From contig JANSLP010000276.1 of NCBI GenBank assembly GCA_029298735.1, positions 1 through 43,129 of the forward strand: 43,129 bases of DNA, given 5' to 3'. The notes below the pieces were generated by a model. It ran no database searches. It was not told the origin of the DNA and saw nothing but the letters and a program-made list of their open reading frames with translations. This DNA comes from Ophiostoma sp. CBS 140.51 (lineage: Eukaryota > Ascomycota > Sordariomycetes > Ophiostomatales > Ophiostomataceae). Each line of letters begins with the position of its first letter. The first letter of the stretch is position 1. This document shows, in pieces, positions 1-11,618 of the stretch. The translations under genes and the position numbers were made by a program.

Positions 1-2645
1 TGGGCATGCCGGCGGCAGTGCGGGTAGCACGGGGTATCGGGATGGACAATGAAGTAGACTGGTGATCAACACGAAGGAGTATTTTAAAATGAATTCCTTA
101 AATGTATGTTATCACCCGTGGCTTTTTTGCAAGGTTACTTTATACACTTATGTATGTGAGATATAAGGAGAGACCAATGGAGACTGTTTTAAATATTAAA
201 GATGAAAGAAGAAGAAAAAAGGAAGGAAAAAAAAATGAAAAGAGAGATACAATCAGAATAAAAAATTGTTGCCAACTATGTCGTACCTTTTCCATACCCA
301 GTAGTAATCGACCACTAATCGAACACTTCGAACTGCGAACGTTAACCCATGGTTCGGCAAGGTGCGTGAGATTCATCCACACGGCAATTACCCATGCTTG
401 CCAGGCATGTTGCACACCGGGTACCTCGATGTTCTACCATTCAAATGCAAGTCCCTACTTTGTATGACGTGCACAAAAACATCGTGCGTCGTTTTTGTTG
501 GAGGTACTAGATGTGACTGGCGAGGCTCCATCCACCCTATCTATCCACTTCGTCCACCGCGCGGCCTTGTGGCCCGAACCCAGCGTCGCAGCCAGAAAAG
601 CTAAAATAAGTTTCTAACCCCTAGTAAGTGCAAGCAGGTGCATGACCCTCATCTTTCTTTCTTTCTTTCTTTCTCAATGGGAACACCACAGCGTTACAGC
701 TGTCTCCCCCTTATTCTGGCGCGTTTCTCTGTTTACAGATACGAATACGCGACTTTCAAGTGCTTTTCTTACACGGCAGGAACAGTGATGTTCATGAAGA
801 GAAAAGAAAAAGTAAAGTGGAAGCCTCGCTTTTTCGTCACATTTTCCCACTCGTCATCGTAATTCCATCGGCATTCACCGTCATATCCTTTTCTTCTTCT
901 TCTTTCTGCTGAGGTTCACTCCTCTGTCACGCCACGCCAATGAGCCAAGGCTAGGCCCAAAAGCGCTTTATATGCACAAGGGACTCCAAACAACGTCCAT
1001 GTAGACCCATTTCCTCACGAATGCCAGTCTGTCAACCCTATCTGTCCCTCCGTCCTCCGTCCTTCCGTTCCCCCTGGCGCCATCGCTCCATCGACGGCGG
1101 CCTTCTCCAAAATAAAATAGAATAGAGTAAACGGACAAGCCGACAGCTCAGGGATCTACAGAAACTTCGTCAGCACACAACGGCACGGTCGGTGGAGCAT
1201 CTTAGATTGACACAACGGTACATGGAGATGGCCACTTAATCGATGTACTAAATCTGTTATTCCATGTGTCCTTTTGCACCAGTATTGCACCACTGGTGCT
1301 GCCCATATCTGCGCCTTTTAGGATAACCTGCGCCGGGTTCCGCAGGCTGTAACTGGCGGGCCCTGGGTTGTCTTTGGGTGCTGCACACGTAAACGCCGTG
1401 GCAGTGCTGTCCACAGCGTTTCAGACGATCTTTCGACCCTCTTTCGATCGCTCGTGTCCTCTTTTTGTGCGCGTTTATATTGTCCTCATTTATTTGTGTG
1501 CTTTATGTGTATTTCTCTCGTCGATATCGTGTCTCACGACCTCTCCTTCCCTTTTCCACCATGGTCCTTCGTGCCTTCTTTCCCCTTTCTTCTCGCATTG
1601 CTCTTTCCATTTGTGACCTATTTCGTACACAACACACACTCACACATGTGCTCCTTCCTCGCAGGCTCGCTTCAACTTGCTCTTTTCTCGTCTTTCCCTC
1701 AGTTGCATTCGCCCCTTCCCATTCTCTCACCCGGGGACTTGGCGTACAGCACCTGATTCATCAACCCGGTCTCTGGTTCAACAGTGTCAATAGGCTCCCA
1801 AAGCCTTGATCCCCTGCGACGCCGAACCAATACCCAAGATATACTCAGCATATTCCGCCTCCGAGCTTCTCTTTGACCTGTCCGCCGCACACTGACCATC
1901 CCTGTCCAGAGCCTTCTCGTAGCGTGCATCATACTTTCGACACATCCGTTCCCGCCCCCATCTCTCTTACATCCCACATCACATCCCACACGCACACTAC
2001 CCTACCGAAGCCTAAAAACCCACTAAATCCACTGTTGCACATCCCCCATTCTGTCGGCTCCAGCGGCGGCGAGCTAGTCGCACCTTCCTCCGAAAGTCTC
2101 CACTCCTCCTTCCACCGCCTGTACTCCGTCACGACGCTTTGATCGCCACCCAGAACATCCCGGCAAGGCTAGGCTTGGGCGAAAGTCTCCTCCTTGTTCC
2201 TTCCCAACCAGCCTCGACGGGTGTCCTCACGCCTGCAGATTGCAGATAGCTCCTTCCCTACCACAATCCAAATCCAATTCTGGGCCCCCTCCCTCCTGCC
2301 CTCGCCATACTAGTTACGTTCCAGACGGGGTACGAAGTACGAGATCTCGGGAAGCAGCGATCTATTTCCGTTGTCAACTGACCAAGCCTCAAATCATCAA
2401 CGGCCATATTTGGTCCTCGGGCATACTTAAACTTTCAACCCCCCCTTTTTCTCAATCAACCCATCCACTCGTCGTCTATATCCAATCGCAACACATACCA
2501 TCACCGTGGGACATATCACTGCCATAGTTCCTCCACCTGCAACCGCTGCTTACTTACACTTACGAGTGTCATCCAACACGGAGCACGTCCACCACCAAGT
2601 TGACACTCGAGCGAATATCTCTCGGGTCTTGCCGTCCCAGCCAGG
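1..2645. other. Gene-free stretch and upstream region of the Zn2Cys6 gene
   Basis: I see no gene here. Open frames are short, overlap each other on both strands and show no domain. The second half (about 1400-2640) is C/T-rich on the + strand, as is usual for leaders of filamentous fungal genes, and probably contains the promoter and 5' UTR of the regulator that starts at 2646. A short CTTT microsatellite lies near 653-674. Confidence 0.6.
653..674. repeat. CTTT microsatellite
   Basis: About five tandem copies of CTTT are visible directly in otherwise non-coding sequence. Confidence 0.85.
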
Positions 2646-5597
2646 ATGGTCTTTTCAGGAAAGCCGTCGACCGGTTGTCAGATGTGCCGGACTCGGCGAA
2701 TCAAGGTAAGACTCATGTTGCCGTCAATATATGCTGAAGACGGCTCACTGTCCATGGCATTCTATCCGATCTGTTTTCTCGCGCCCTTTTCGGTTGCTTA
2801 ACCTTGGCCTCCCATTCACACTTGCATGTGCATGTTGCAGGGTGTGTCTGCTACAGCCGTCCTTGCATGCCATTCTGCACGGTGGACTCCTGTGCGCCGA
2901 TGATACGGCTCGGCACATGATCCCCCAGCCCCACGCTACACTGCTCCCTTTACTTGGTGTCTTTGTTCGCTCCTATTGTCTTTCTTGCCATACGGCGCAC
3001 ATTAGCTATCCACTTTCAGGACCACGTTCTCTGACGCTCTAAACAAACGCAGTGCGACGAGGCAAAGCCCGCCTGTAACCAATGCGTCCGCACCGGCCGC
3101 ACCTGCCCGGGCTACAAAAGTAAGCTCGATCTACTTTTCCGGAACGAAACCGGAGCCAGTGCCACCGAAAAGCGCGCACGCACCACTGCCCGGAAAAAGG
3201 CAGCCGCTACTCTCCGCGGCCGCCAAGCAGGACGTGCCGCCCAGCAAACAGTAGAGCAATCTGTTCATGGAGGAACGACTACGTTACCCGCCCACACCGC
3301 CACCAGCCGAGGCCGTAGAACAGACAGCGACAATCCAGACGACAGCCTAACAAAAGCCTCCCACCGTTTTGTCGCCGCTCATGACTGCCCGGGCAGCAGT
3401 AGCAGCTATCGCAACGACTTTGGATACACCCATGGCGGCAACAGTAGCGACAGCAGTGGTAGTTACTCGCCCGGGAGCAGCCGCTATTACTACGGCTCCA
3501 TCGTGCCGGCCCTACCCGTCCCACCTGAACAGCTGGCAGTCTGCCACTTTTTCTCCAATTTTGTGCTCGTCCCGTTCCAGGGCACAGGTCGTGGGTACAT
3601 GGACTTTCTTGTGCCGATGATGAAGAATGCCGAGAGCCCGACGTCGCTATACACCTCTGTTGGTGCCAAGGAAGCGGCAGCTCTACGCAGTGGAAGCGAG
3701 GTAGCCGTCTCGACGCCGGGGGCTGTAACCTCTCCTAACACGGAAGCTCGTGCCGCCCTATCAATTGCCTTGCGCGCTTGTGCGCTGGCTTCTATGGGTA
3801 CGCGTGTTGCCTCCAATGGATTTGCATTTGCCGACAAGGCGTTGTCGGCCTACACACGAGCGCTGGCTGCCACACACCTCGCACTACGTGACCCAACGCT
3901 ATCGCGTGCAGACAATACTCTCGGGGCGGTCCTCCTGTTGAGTTTGTTTGAGGTACGTCTTCATTTAACGCTCCCTTTCTATATTGCTCTTTACTAATAC
4001 CTGTATCTCTGTAGAGCATCACCGCGAAGCACATGGGTCTTTTCGCATGGGGTTCCCATATTGAAGGTGCCGTTGAGATTGTCAAAGCACGGAGCTTACA
4101 ACAGCGCAAGTCTCGGTCCGGTCTGTCTCTTTTCATTGCTGTCCGGACACAAATGGTAAGTGGCTACATATATTCCCCTTTTGGAAACAATATGAGTTTC
4201 TGATACAATCTCGCTTGGCCATCGTTTAACAACTTTTAGATCATCCACTGTCTTGCTTCTGGCAAGGCTCCTGATATGGATATTGACTGGTGGATGACCG
4301 ATGCTGTCGCCGATTCTGCTGCCGCCGCCTGCCAACGTCTCAGTATCCGGACCGCTGCATTGCGGTCCCGGGCCGCCGACCTTATGGCCACAGCCTCCGA
4401 CCGCTCTCCCGAAAACGTCTCTCGCATCATGGCCCTCGCCCAAGAGGCCTACAGTCTTGACCGCGAATGTGTCGCCTGGGGCGCTAACGTCCCTCCCGAG
4501 TGGCGGTTTCACACGGTTGCCTGGCAAGACAAGCTCCCCGAAGGCGGCGACTACAGTCGCGCACAGGTGTTCCCTGGAAAGATTGACGTCTATCGCGATA
4601 TCTACATTGCGAGCGTATGGAACATGGTCCGCGCGACTCGTCTGTGTCTAGCCTCAATTGGCGTGCGTTGTGCTGCGTGGGCCTGCGTGCCGTCCGACTA
4701 TCGCACTACATGGCAGTACGCAGCTGCAGCGCGTACGTGCAGCGACATTATTGCTGATATCATTGCGTCGGTTCCGTTCTATCTTGGCTGGCACCAGGGA
4801 CAAAGCAGGTACCCGGCATCGGCTTCAGTAAATCATCCGCACCCTGGCCCGAAAATCGCCAGCACCACACCGACTGCCGGCGATGCCGATACCGACTCTG
4901 ACAATGAGCCTACTCCAGGCCTGGGCTTTGCCTGTGGTGACGAGTCTGGACTCAAGGGCCTTGCCGGCTACTTTTTGGCCTGGCCATTGACCAATATCAA
5001 CAGCCAGGACTACACGACGGACAACCAGCGCGCCTGGGTTGTTGGACGGCTGAAGTATATCAGCAACGAACTCGGTGTGCGATACGCTGGGTTTTTGGCA
5101 GAGGTGAGTCCCCAAATATGCGACGAAGATATATATTTTGATGATAATTGGGAGGGAAACCCAAAAGACAGTCACTGACATAGGCCTTCTACCAGCTCGA
5201 CTTCCGTGTCCCGTCCATGTTGATCCGCCGTGACCAAGTCATGTCGAAAAACCAGCATCTCCAAGCAGTGCACAACATGCAAGCCTCCCTGTCGACACCG
5301 TCAACTGTTCCCCTGCCTGGTGCAACACTGGCTTCCTTAGCTGCCACTGTCCCTACTGGTGCCACCCCTGCTGGTGCCTTGTCGAGTCCCAGCTCCGATG
5401 CAAGCTCGGCGACCATCCCACGGGTGGTCCCAACCACGGCGCCTAAGGATTTTGCTCCAGTACTCAACCCGCTCCAGCAGTGGGAAGCCCTCCAGAGGCA
5501 ATCGCTGGACGCAGACAAAAAAGAGCTAGTCAACAAGGCATCCGGCAATGCGGGGCCGTACGGCATGTATGTGGCCCATAACATCTTGCACGTGTAA
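2646..5597 (+). CDS. Zn2Cys6 transcription factor with fungal-specific C-terminal region
   Basis: Predicted nuclear DNA-binding regulator. Exons by frame continuity: 2646-2705, 3053-3952, 4015-4155, 4240-5103 and 5184-5597, giving 792 residues. The binuclear zinc cluster spans residues 11-38 with spacing C-x2-C-x6-C-x6-C-x2-C-x6-C. A 347-nt first intron splits it just after the second cysteine, so single-frame gene calls lose the zinc cluster. After a basic, Ser/Gly-rich linker (about residues 40-160), a long, mostly helical region begins around VPPEQLAVCHFF, as in the fungal-specific regulator family with a C-terminal domain of the Fungal_trans_2 type. The C terminus is Ala/Thr/Pro-rich. ATG 2646 was chosen because it is the only start giving an intact zinc cluster. 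The target genes cannot be inferred and neighbours give no clue. The family call is firm and the function unknown. Confidence 0.85.
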
Positions 5598-6183
5598 GAG
5601 TCTTGGGGAGGTGAGGTTTCGATATGGGATGAAATTTATGGGCACCATTTGAGATACCATTTAAGATACCTAGTACATTACCACCATGTAAATTGCCATG
5701 TAAAATATCAGATAGGATGTAAAAAAGAACGCAACACGGGATTGATTTATACACTCTACATTCATACACATGCCCTTTGTGCCCAGCGAATTGCGAAGCA
5801 TATCAGAGGTGATGTTTGAAAATTTTAGATTTATGCACGTTGCACTGTCGTAGATCGTCCAGAGCCTGTCGCAAAATAACGCACGAAAACCAAATCCAAA
5901 ATAAGACCGTACCATCTACCCATTCACGCACGAAGGCGGATCCGAACCCCAGTTGTAAAGATATGATTGACGCCCATCTACCGTCGCCCCCCGGCAAGAT
6001 CTCGCGCTGTGGCGGCTTCGCGGCTTCCCACGACGGCCCCTTTGCCGTTTTGCTGCCAGGCATCCATGTGTTTTGTGTATCTCGAATTGTGTGTCGTAAA
6101 CGATAGCGGTGGCAGGCCAACACGGGCTGTGTGGTGCCCTTGTCGCAGTTCTGTGTCACCGTAATCATCGCGTCGCCTATCGC
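5598..6183. other. Convergent 3' region, no gene seen
   Basis: This lies between the stop of the Zn2Cys6 gene and the stop of the small membrane protein gene on the other strand, so it should hold both 3' UTRs. It is AT-richer than its surroundings around 5640-5960. Nothing else was recognised. Confidence 0.6.
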
Positions 6184-6749
6184 CTATTTCGATTTCGAGC
6201 CGTGTCTGCACAGTTAGTTAGCCAGTGCACCCAGACATTGCAGGGTTCACAGAATACGAGAATGGAGAAGGGTTGGCTGACATACCTCTTGCGCTGTTCG
6301 TCTAGGCCGATGTTGTTCGCATGCTGGTTCCACACGTCGACAAAGACCTTCTGGGTCGCATCGACGTACTTCTCGTTCTTCACCTCCTTGACGTTGACAC
6401 GCATGCCATCCTTGGTCAATGTGATATTCTTGTTGCCAATGTTTTTGGTGGCCTGGGCCTGGATCTTATTGACGCCCAGGTAGATCTGGTAGCCGACGAA
6501 GGCAAGGCCGCCAATAATGATGAAGAGGACAACTAAGGGAACAAGTTGCCTGGAAAGGAGTGTCAGTTAGCCGTCCGATCACCACCCGAAGCTGCAGAAA
6601 AAGAGTAAGAAAAAAGGGGCCAAATGCGGGCGATCAGATGCGGGCACCGGATCTTGGAATACAAGAGGGCCTTGACTGTATGCGCCTGCGTAGATTGAAG
6701 GCTGGGAATATGTCAATATGTCTTACCCGATCAATGAGCGGCCAGCCAT
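6184..6749 (-). CDS. Small single-pass membrane protein, conserved-looking, unknown function
   Basis: Three exons on the minus strand: 6749-6727, 6549-6286 and 6205-6184, joined at GT...AG sites (donors GTAAGA and GTATGT) to give 102 residues. The product starts MAGRSLIG, followed at about residues 9-32 by a hydrophobic segment (QLVPLVVLFIIIGGLAFVGY) that can act as a membrane anchor. A soluble, lysine-rich tail follows and ends in HGSKSK. Both introns interrupt codons, and splicing keeps a single frame throughout, which supports a real gene. The first exon is only 23 nt, and no single open frame contains the whole protein. I do not recognise the family. Topology and compartment are not determined; a C-terminal soluble domain is all that can be said. 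Confidence 0.7.
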
Positions 6750-8496
6750 GTCGTCTGTCTGTCGTCGTGTGGGGAGGAGGAACAGGAAGATCAGGAGTCG
6801 CGGTGAAGGATCGAGGCGAGATGAAGAGGGCGGTCGTGCGAGGTCGCGAGAGTAAGGGGAGGAAAGGAAAAAAGAGGAAAGAAAGATGGAGAGAAAGCAA
6901 TGCAGGAGGTTATGCACAGTAGAAATAAAGAGGCTGAGCCGATAATAGGGGACCTTGGCACAAAGAGGGAAGGAGACACGCTGCAACATAGACGGCAGTT
7001 TGCGACAAAAGAAGGAGAGAGGGTACAAGACGAAGCAGGAAGGAGCGATACGAAGAAAAAGAGACGAAAGAAATACGCCGCAGGCGATCGCTGTCGAAAA
7101 GGTCTATGGCAACGAAACGGTCTCGGAGGCCTTTTTCGATCTCTGTGTACAACTACCAGCAACATCTCTACTGAGTACAAGTCACTGCGAGCCAACTCGG
7201 CAATAATACTCGCAACTTTGTGGTTTGCGGGCCCTATCTGCTGGGTCTCGTTACGCTATGAGCTTCCAAGGACCGTGGATAAGACCCTCTTCAAGTCTGT
7301 TAAAGAGCAAAGAGACCCTGTGGCGTGCAGTATTAGCGCAGAGAGTGATAGATAAAACCCAGATAATTCACAGATATTACATAGTAAAAGGTGCCGTCTG
7401 CCCAAGCCAGGCTGAACAACTGCCGCTAAAACGACAGGATTTGGTGTCAAGAGTCGTGGCTGATGGCCTGGCCCGTCCTTTTCAGCTCCCGTTGCGGCTG
7501 GCAGGCAAAGACCGACCCCCAAAAAAAGAAGAAAAAGAAAAAAAAAAAGAGAGAGAGACGAGACCGGCAAGAACAGTCAAGACGCCAATACGCAAATACG
7601 CCGCACAACCTGGCCTCGCTGGCCCACCGGGCAATCACAAGCTTCTCACCCCGAGTGAGGGGCAGTTTCCGGTTTTGTTTGGGACAGTTTGTTTCCCTTG
7701 CTCCTTCTCTCACGCTTCTTTCCCTGCTAGGCCGCTGGGGCAGGGGCTGGTGGCGGTTCTTCCACTAGGGTCCCCCTAGGGGCAACCTGAAATTAGAAGT
7801 TTCAGGGGCTAGCTCGAGGAGGCAAGAGCACCTGAATACAGGGGCCTTGTAGTTTTGCCAAAAAAAAAAAAACGCACCGCCACGAGCGCACCGCCACAAA
7901 TATGTGCATTTCCATCACGTGCTCTATCACGCTCATCGAGGGGCGGGGAGAGCTATCTGAGCCCAGGCGCACAGCAACGAGTGGGTACACAATTCGTTAG
8001 TGCACAGGCCACTCGAGAGGACAGGTGGTGGCCCGCACTTGCCACGGCCAGACAATGATGCAAATCCATAGAAACACATCGCTGTCGTTCCTTTGCCTCG
8101 CCTCCTCTCCTTTCCATCCCCCTCCACATCCGCCGCCCGCCACACAGCTGCCACTATCTTCCACCTGGCGACACCACACTTCCATCACCGCTCTCTGGTG
8201 TCGACACATCTCCGTCCGAAAGGCCACCTTTGGTATTCCGAGCTGCATTCGCTGCTGCCTGAGCTTTTCTGAGCTTTTCTTTTCTATACTTCGCCACCAT
8301 CTTTGTCCAGCATCTTGTTTCTTTCTCTCGCCTACTATTTCATCTCAACACCGTCGGCTTCAGGAAGCTCCTACCTCTCTCGAGCCGACCTGACAACGCA
8401 CCCCAGCGACGTATCTCGATTAATACGTCTCCCGCGCAGCCATTGGCACCTCATTGACGCCTCGAATACCTCCATTGTTCCACACCGCCCCCTGCC
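6750..8496. promoter_or_regulatory. Divergent intergenic region upstream of SEC24 and the small membrane protein gene
   Basis: About 1.75 kb separates the two divergent starts. It is strongly purine-rich on the + strand at 6750-7080 (the leader of the minus-strand gene) and C/T-rich at 8090-8490 (the leader of SEC24). An A-rich tract lies at 7521-7559. Open frames here are low-complexity shadows. No gene was recognised. Confidence 0.55.
7521..7559. repeat. A-rich / GA low-complexity tract
   Basis: A run of A with interspersed G ends in a GAGAGAGAG stretch in non-coding sequence between two divergent genes. Confidence 0.8.
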
Positions 8497-11400
8497 ATGT
8501 CTGCCCCTTACGGCCAGCAGTACGGCGGTCAGCCATCGCCATATGGCGACCAGCAGAGCTTCCAGGACCAGCAGCAACAGCAGCCCGAAGGCCAGGCTCC
8601 ACCGCCTGCTAGTGCGCATGTTCCTGAGACGGGAAAGAAGAAGAAGAGAGCGTACGCTGCCGATGCCTTCAACGTCGGCTCCGCCGGTGCTGGCGGCCAG
8701 GTCCCAGCTCCTGGTCAGTATGGCGTGCCTACCCAGCCTGCCGGTGCTCCTGCGTACGGTGGCTACAGTGCCCAACCAGCTCCTGATGCTCAGGATGTCC
8801 AGTACGGCCATCCCCAACAGCCCGTTGTCGGTGCGCCTGGTAGGGTTCCCGCGGCCGGCGGTTACGGATATCCCGATTACGGCTACCCCGGCGCAAATGC
8901 AGGCGCACCTGGAGCTGGTGGCGTCGATGCCGTGACGGCTGGCGTGGCCAATATGGGCTTTACAGGTACCGGCCAGCCCGCCGCTCCTCATCAGCAGCCG
9001 CACCAGCAGGTGCCTGCTCAGCCAGGCCAGCCGCCTCGCACCGGGCCTCTCAACCAGCTGTATCCTACCGACCTCATGAGCCAGCCCTTCAATGTGTCCG
9101 AGCTGGACCTCTCGCCGCCACCTATCATGCTTCCCCCAAACGTGAGACCCCCCCGTGCGCTTGTTATGTTATGTTATGTTTTGTTGTTTTGCTGTTTTTT
9201 GCCATGTTCGGAGCCACATACTAACCGTCTTCTCCCCCTCGATAGAGCAGCGTCACTCCCTCGCCGGACGCAAACTGCCCGCCCAAGTATGTCCGGTCCA
9301 CGATCAACGCCGTTCCCACGAACCACTCGCTCCTGAAAAAGTCTAAGCTGCCGTTCGCCCTTATCATCCAGCCCTACGCATCACTGCACGACCTCGACGA
9401 CAATGTCCCGGTTGTCCAGGACCAGGTCATCTCCCGCTGCCGGAGATGTCGTTCGTACATCAATCCTTTCGTTACCTTTGTTGACCACGGCCACCGCTGG
9501 CGCTGCAATATGTGCAACTTGACCAACGATGTGCCCCAGGCCTTTGACTGGGATGCCGCGTCGCAGAAGAGCGTAGACCGCTGGCAGCGCCACGAGCTGA
9601 ACCACGCCGTCGTCGAGTTCGTCGCCCCTCAGGAGTACATGGTCCGCCCGCCGCAGCCCCTGGTCTACCTCTTCCTCTTCGATGTTAGCTACGCCGCCGT
9701 GTCGACCGGCCTCCTTGCTACCAGTGCTCGCACCATCCTCGACAGCCTCAACAGAATACCCAATGCCGATGGCCGCACGCGCTTGGGCTTTATTGCCGTC
9801 GACTCCTCCCTGCATTACTTTGCCATCCCACGTGACTCGAAGCCTGCTCCCAAGGAGGAGGGCCAGGAGGACGATGGCGCCAACGAGGACGACGACGAGA
9901 ACAACGGTGCCGGCGAGACAAGCATGCTCGTCGTTAGCGACCTGGACGAGCCGTTCATGCCTGTGCCCCAGGAGCTTCTGGTGCCGCTGACGAGCTCGCG
10001 CCAGAGCATCGAGCTGTTCCTCACTAAGCTTCCGGGCATGTTCGCCAACAATCAGAACAACGGCTCCTGCATGGGCTCGGCCCTGCGTGCTGGCCACAAA
10101 CTCATCTCGCCCCTTGGTGGCAAGATGGTCGTCCTCAGCTCATCGCTGCCGAATATGGGCACTGGCAAGCTGGAGATGCGTGAGGACAAGAAGGTCCTGG
10201 GAACGTCCAAGGAGGGTGCGCTATTGCAGACGGCCAACAGTTTCTACAAGAGTTTCGCAGTAGAATGCTCTAAGAACCAGGTTTCGGTTGATATGTTCCT
10301 TTTCTCGTCACAGTACCAGGACGTGGCGTCGCTCAGCAATCTGCCGCGGTACACCGGTGGCCAGACATGGTTCTACCCAGGCTGGAACGCCGGTCGGCCC
10401 GAGGATGCCATCAAGTTTGCCACGGAGTTCTCCGACTACCTGTCGTCTGAAATTGGCCTTGAGGCCGTGCTACGTGTCCGTGCAACCACGGGTCTCCGCA
10501 TGAGCTCGTTTTACGGCAATTTCTTTAACCGCAGTTCCGATCTGTGTGCCTTCCCCGCTTTCCCGCGCGACCAGTGCTACGTGGTCGAAGTCGCCATTGA
10601 CGAGACGCTTCAGAAGAACGTGGTGTGCCTACAGACTGCAGTGCTGCACACGACATGCAACGGCGAGCGCCGTATTCGTGTCCTGACCCTAGCCCTTCCT
10701 ACCACGTTGAGCCTGGCTGATGTCTACGGCTCGGCCGATCAGGCCGCCATCACGGCCTACTTCAGCCACAAGGCTGTTGAGCGTGCACTGGATGGTGGCC
10801 TGGATGCGGCCCGCGACAGCCTGCAGAACAAGCTGACAGAGCTGCTGCAGACCTTCCGTAAGGAGCTGGCAGGTGGCAGCATGGGTGGTGGCCTGCAGTT
10901 CCCGGCCAACCTGCGGGGTCTACCTGCCCTATTCCTGGGCCTGATAAAGAACGTGGGCCTGCGGAAATCGGCCCAGATCCCGTCCGATCTGCGCTCTGCA
11001 GCGCTATGCCAGCTTTCGACACTCCCTGTGCCCATGTTGTTGCAGTTCATCTATCCCCGCCTGTACTCGCTGCATGACATGCCAGACAACGCCGGCGTGC
11101 CCGACCCCGAGACTAGCCAGATCGTCCTGCCGCCGCCACTCAACCTGTCCTCGGAGCGGTTTGTTCCGTACGGCCTGTACCTGATTGATGACGGCCAAAC
11201 ACAGTTCCTGTGGGTTGGCCGCGACACCGTGCCGCAGCTTCTGGTCGACGTGTTCGGCGTGACCGACCGGACGCAGCTGCACGTGGGTAAGACGACGTTG
11301 CCCGAGCTGGACAACGACTTCAACGAACGGGTGCGGGCGGTCGTGCAGAAGAGCCGCGACTTTAAGTCTCGTGGTGTCGGCAGCATCACGGTGCCACACT

Positions 11401-11618
11401 TGTACGTCGTCCGTGAGGATGGTGAGCCGAGCCTGAAGCTGTGGGCACAGACACTACTGGTCGAGGACCGGGCAGACCACAGCATGAGCTTCCAGCAATG
11501 GATGGGTAACCTGCGGGAGAAGGTGAGTAACTAGCGCAACAGTGAGCGTGTCTCTCTCTGTGTGACTATTTTTATCTCGAAACGGGAGCTAACATCTTGC
11601 GCGTAGGTCGTCCAGTAA
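8497..11618 (+). CDS. SEC24: Sec24, COPII coat cargo-binding subunit
   Basis: Sec24 pairs with Sec23 in the inner COPII coat and selects cargo at ER exit sites. Exons 8497-9141, 9246-11522 and 11607-11618 give 977 residues. The last exon is only 12 nt and supplies the ending VVQ*, completing the typical C terminus LREKVVQ. The N terminus (about 1-200) is Gln/Pro/Gly/Tyr-rich and disordered, as usual for the family. A zinc finger, CRRC...CNMC, follows at the start of the second exon's core. Then come the vWA-like trunk (YLFLFDVSYAAVSTG; RLGFIAVDSSLHYF), beta-sandwich, helical and gelsolin-like regions; the last reads FLWVGRDTVPQLL. An acidic insert (EEGQEDDGANEDDDENN) sits in the trunk. ATG 8497 is the first ATG after the leader and gives the expected MSAPY-like N terminus. 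Length and order of parts match fungal Sec24 well. Confidence 0.96.

Noticed and set aside
9381..10097. Minus-strand frame of 238 codons inside SEC24
   Set aside because: It is antisense to conserved Sec24 trunk sequence and has no recognisable domain.
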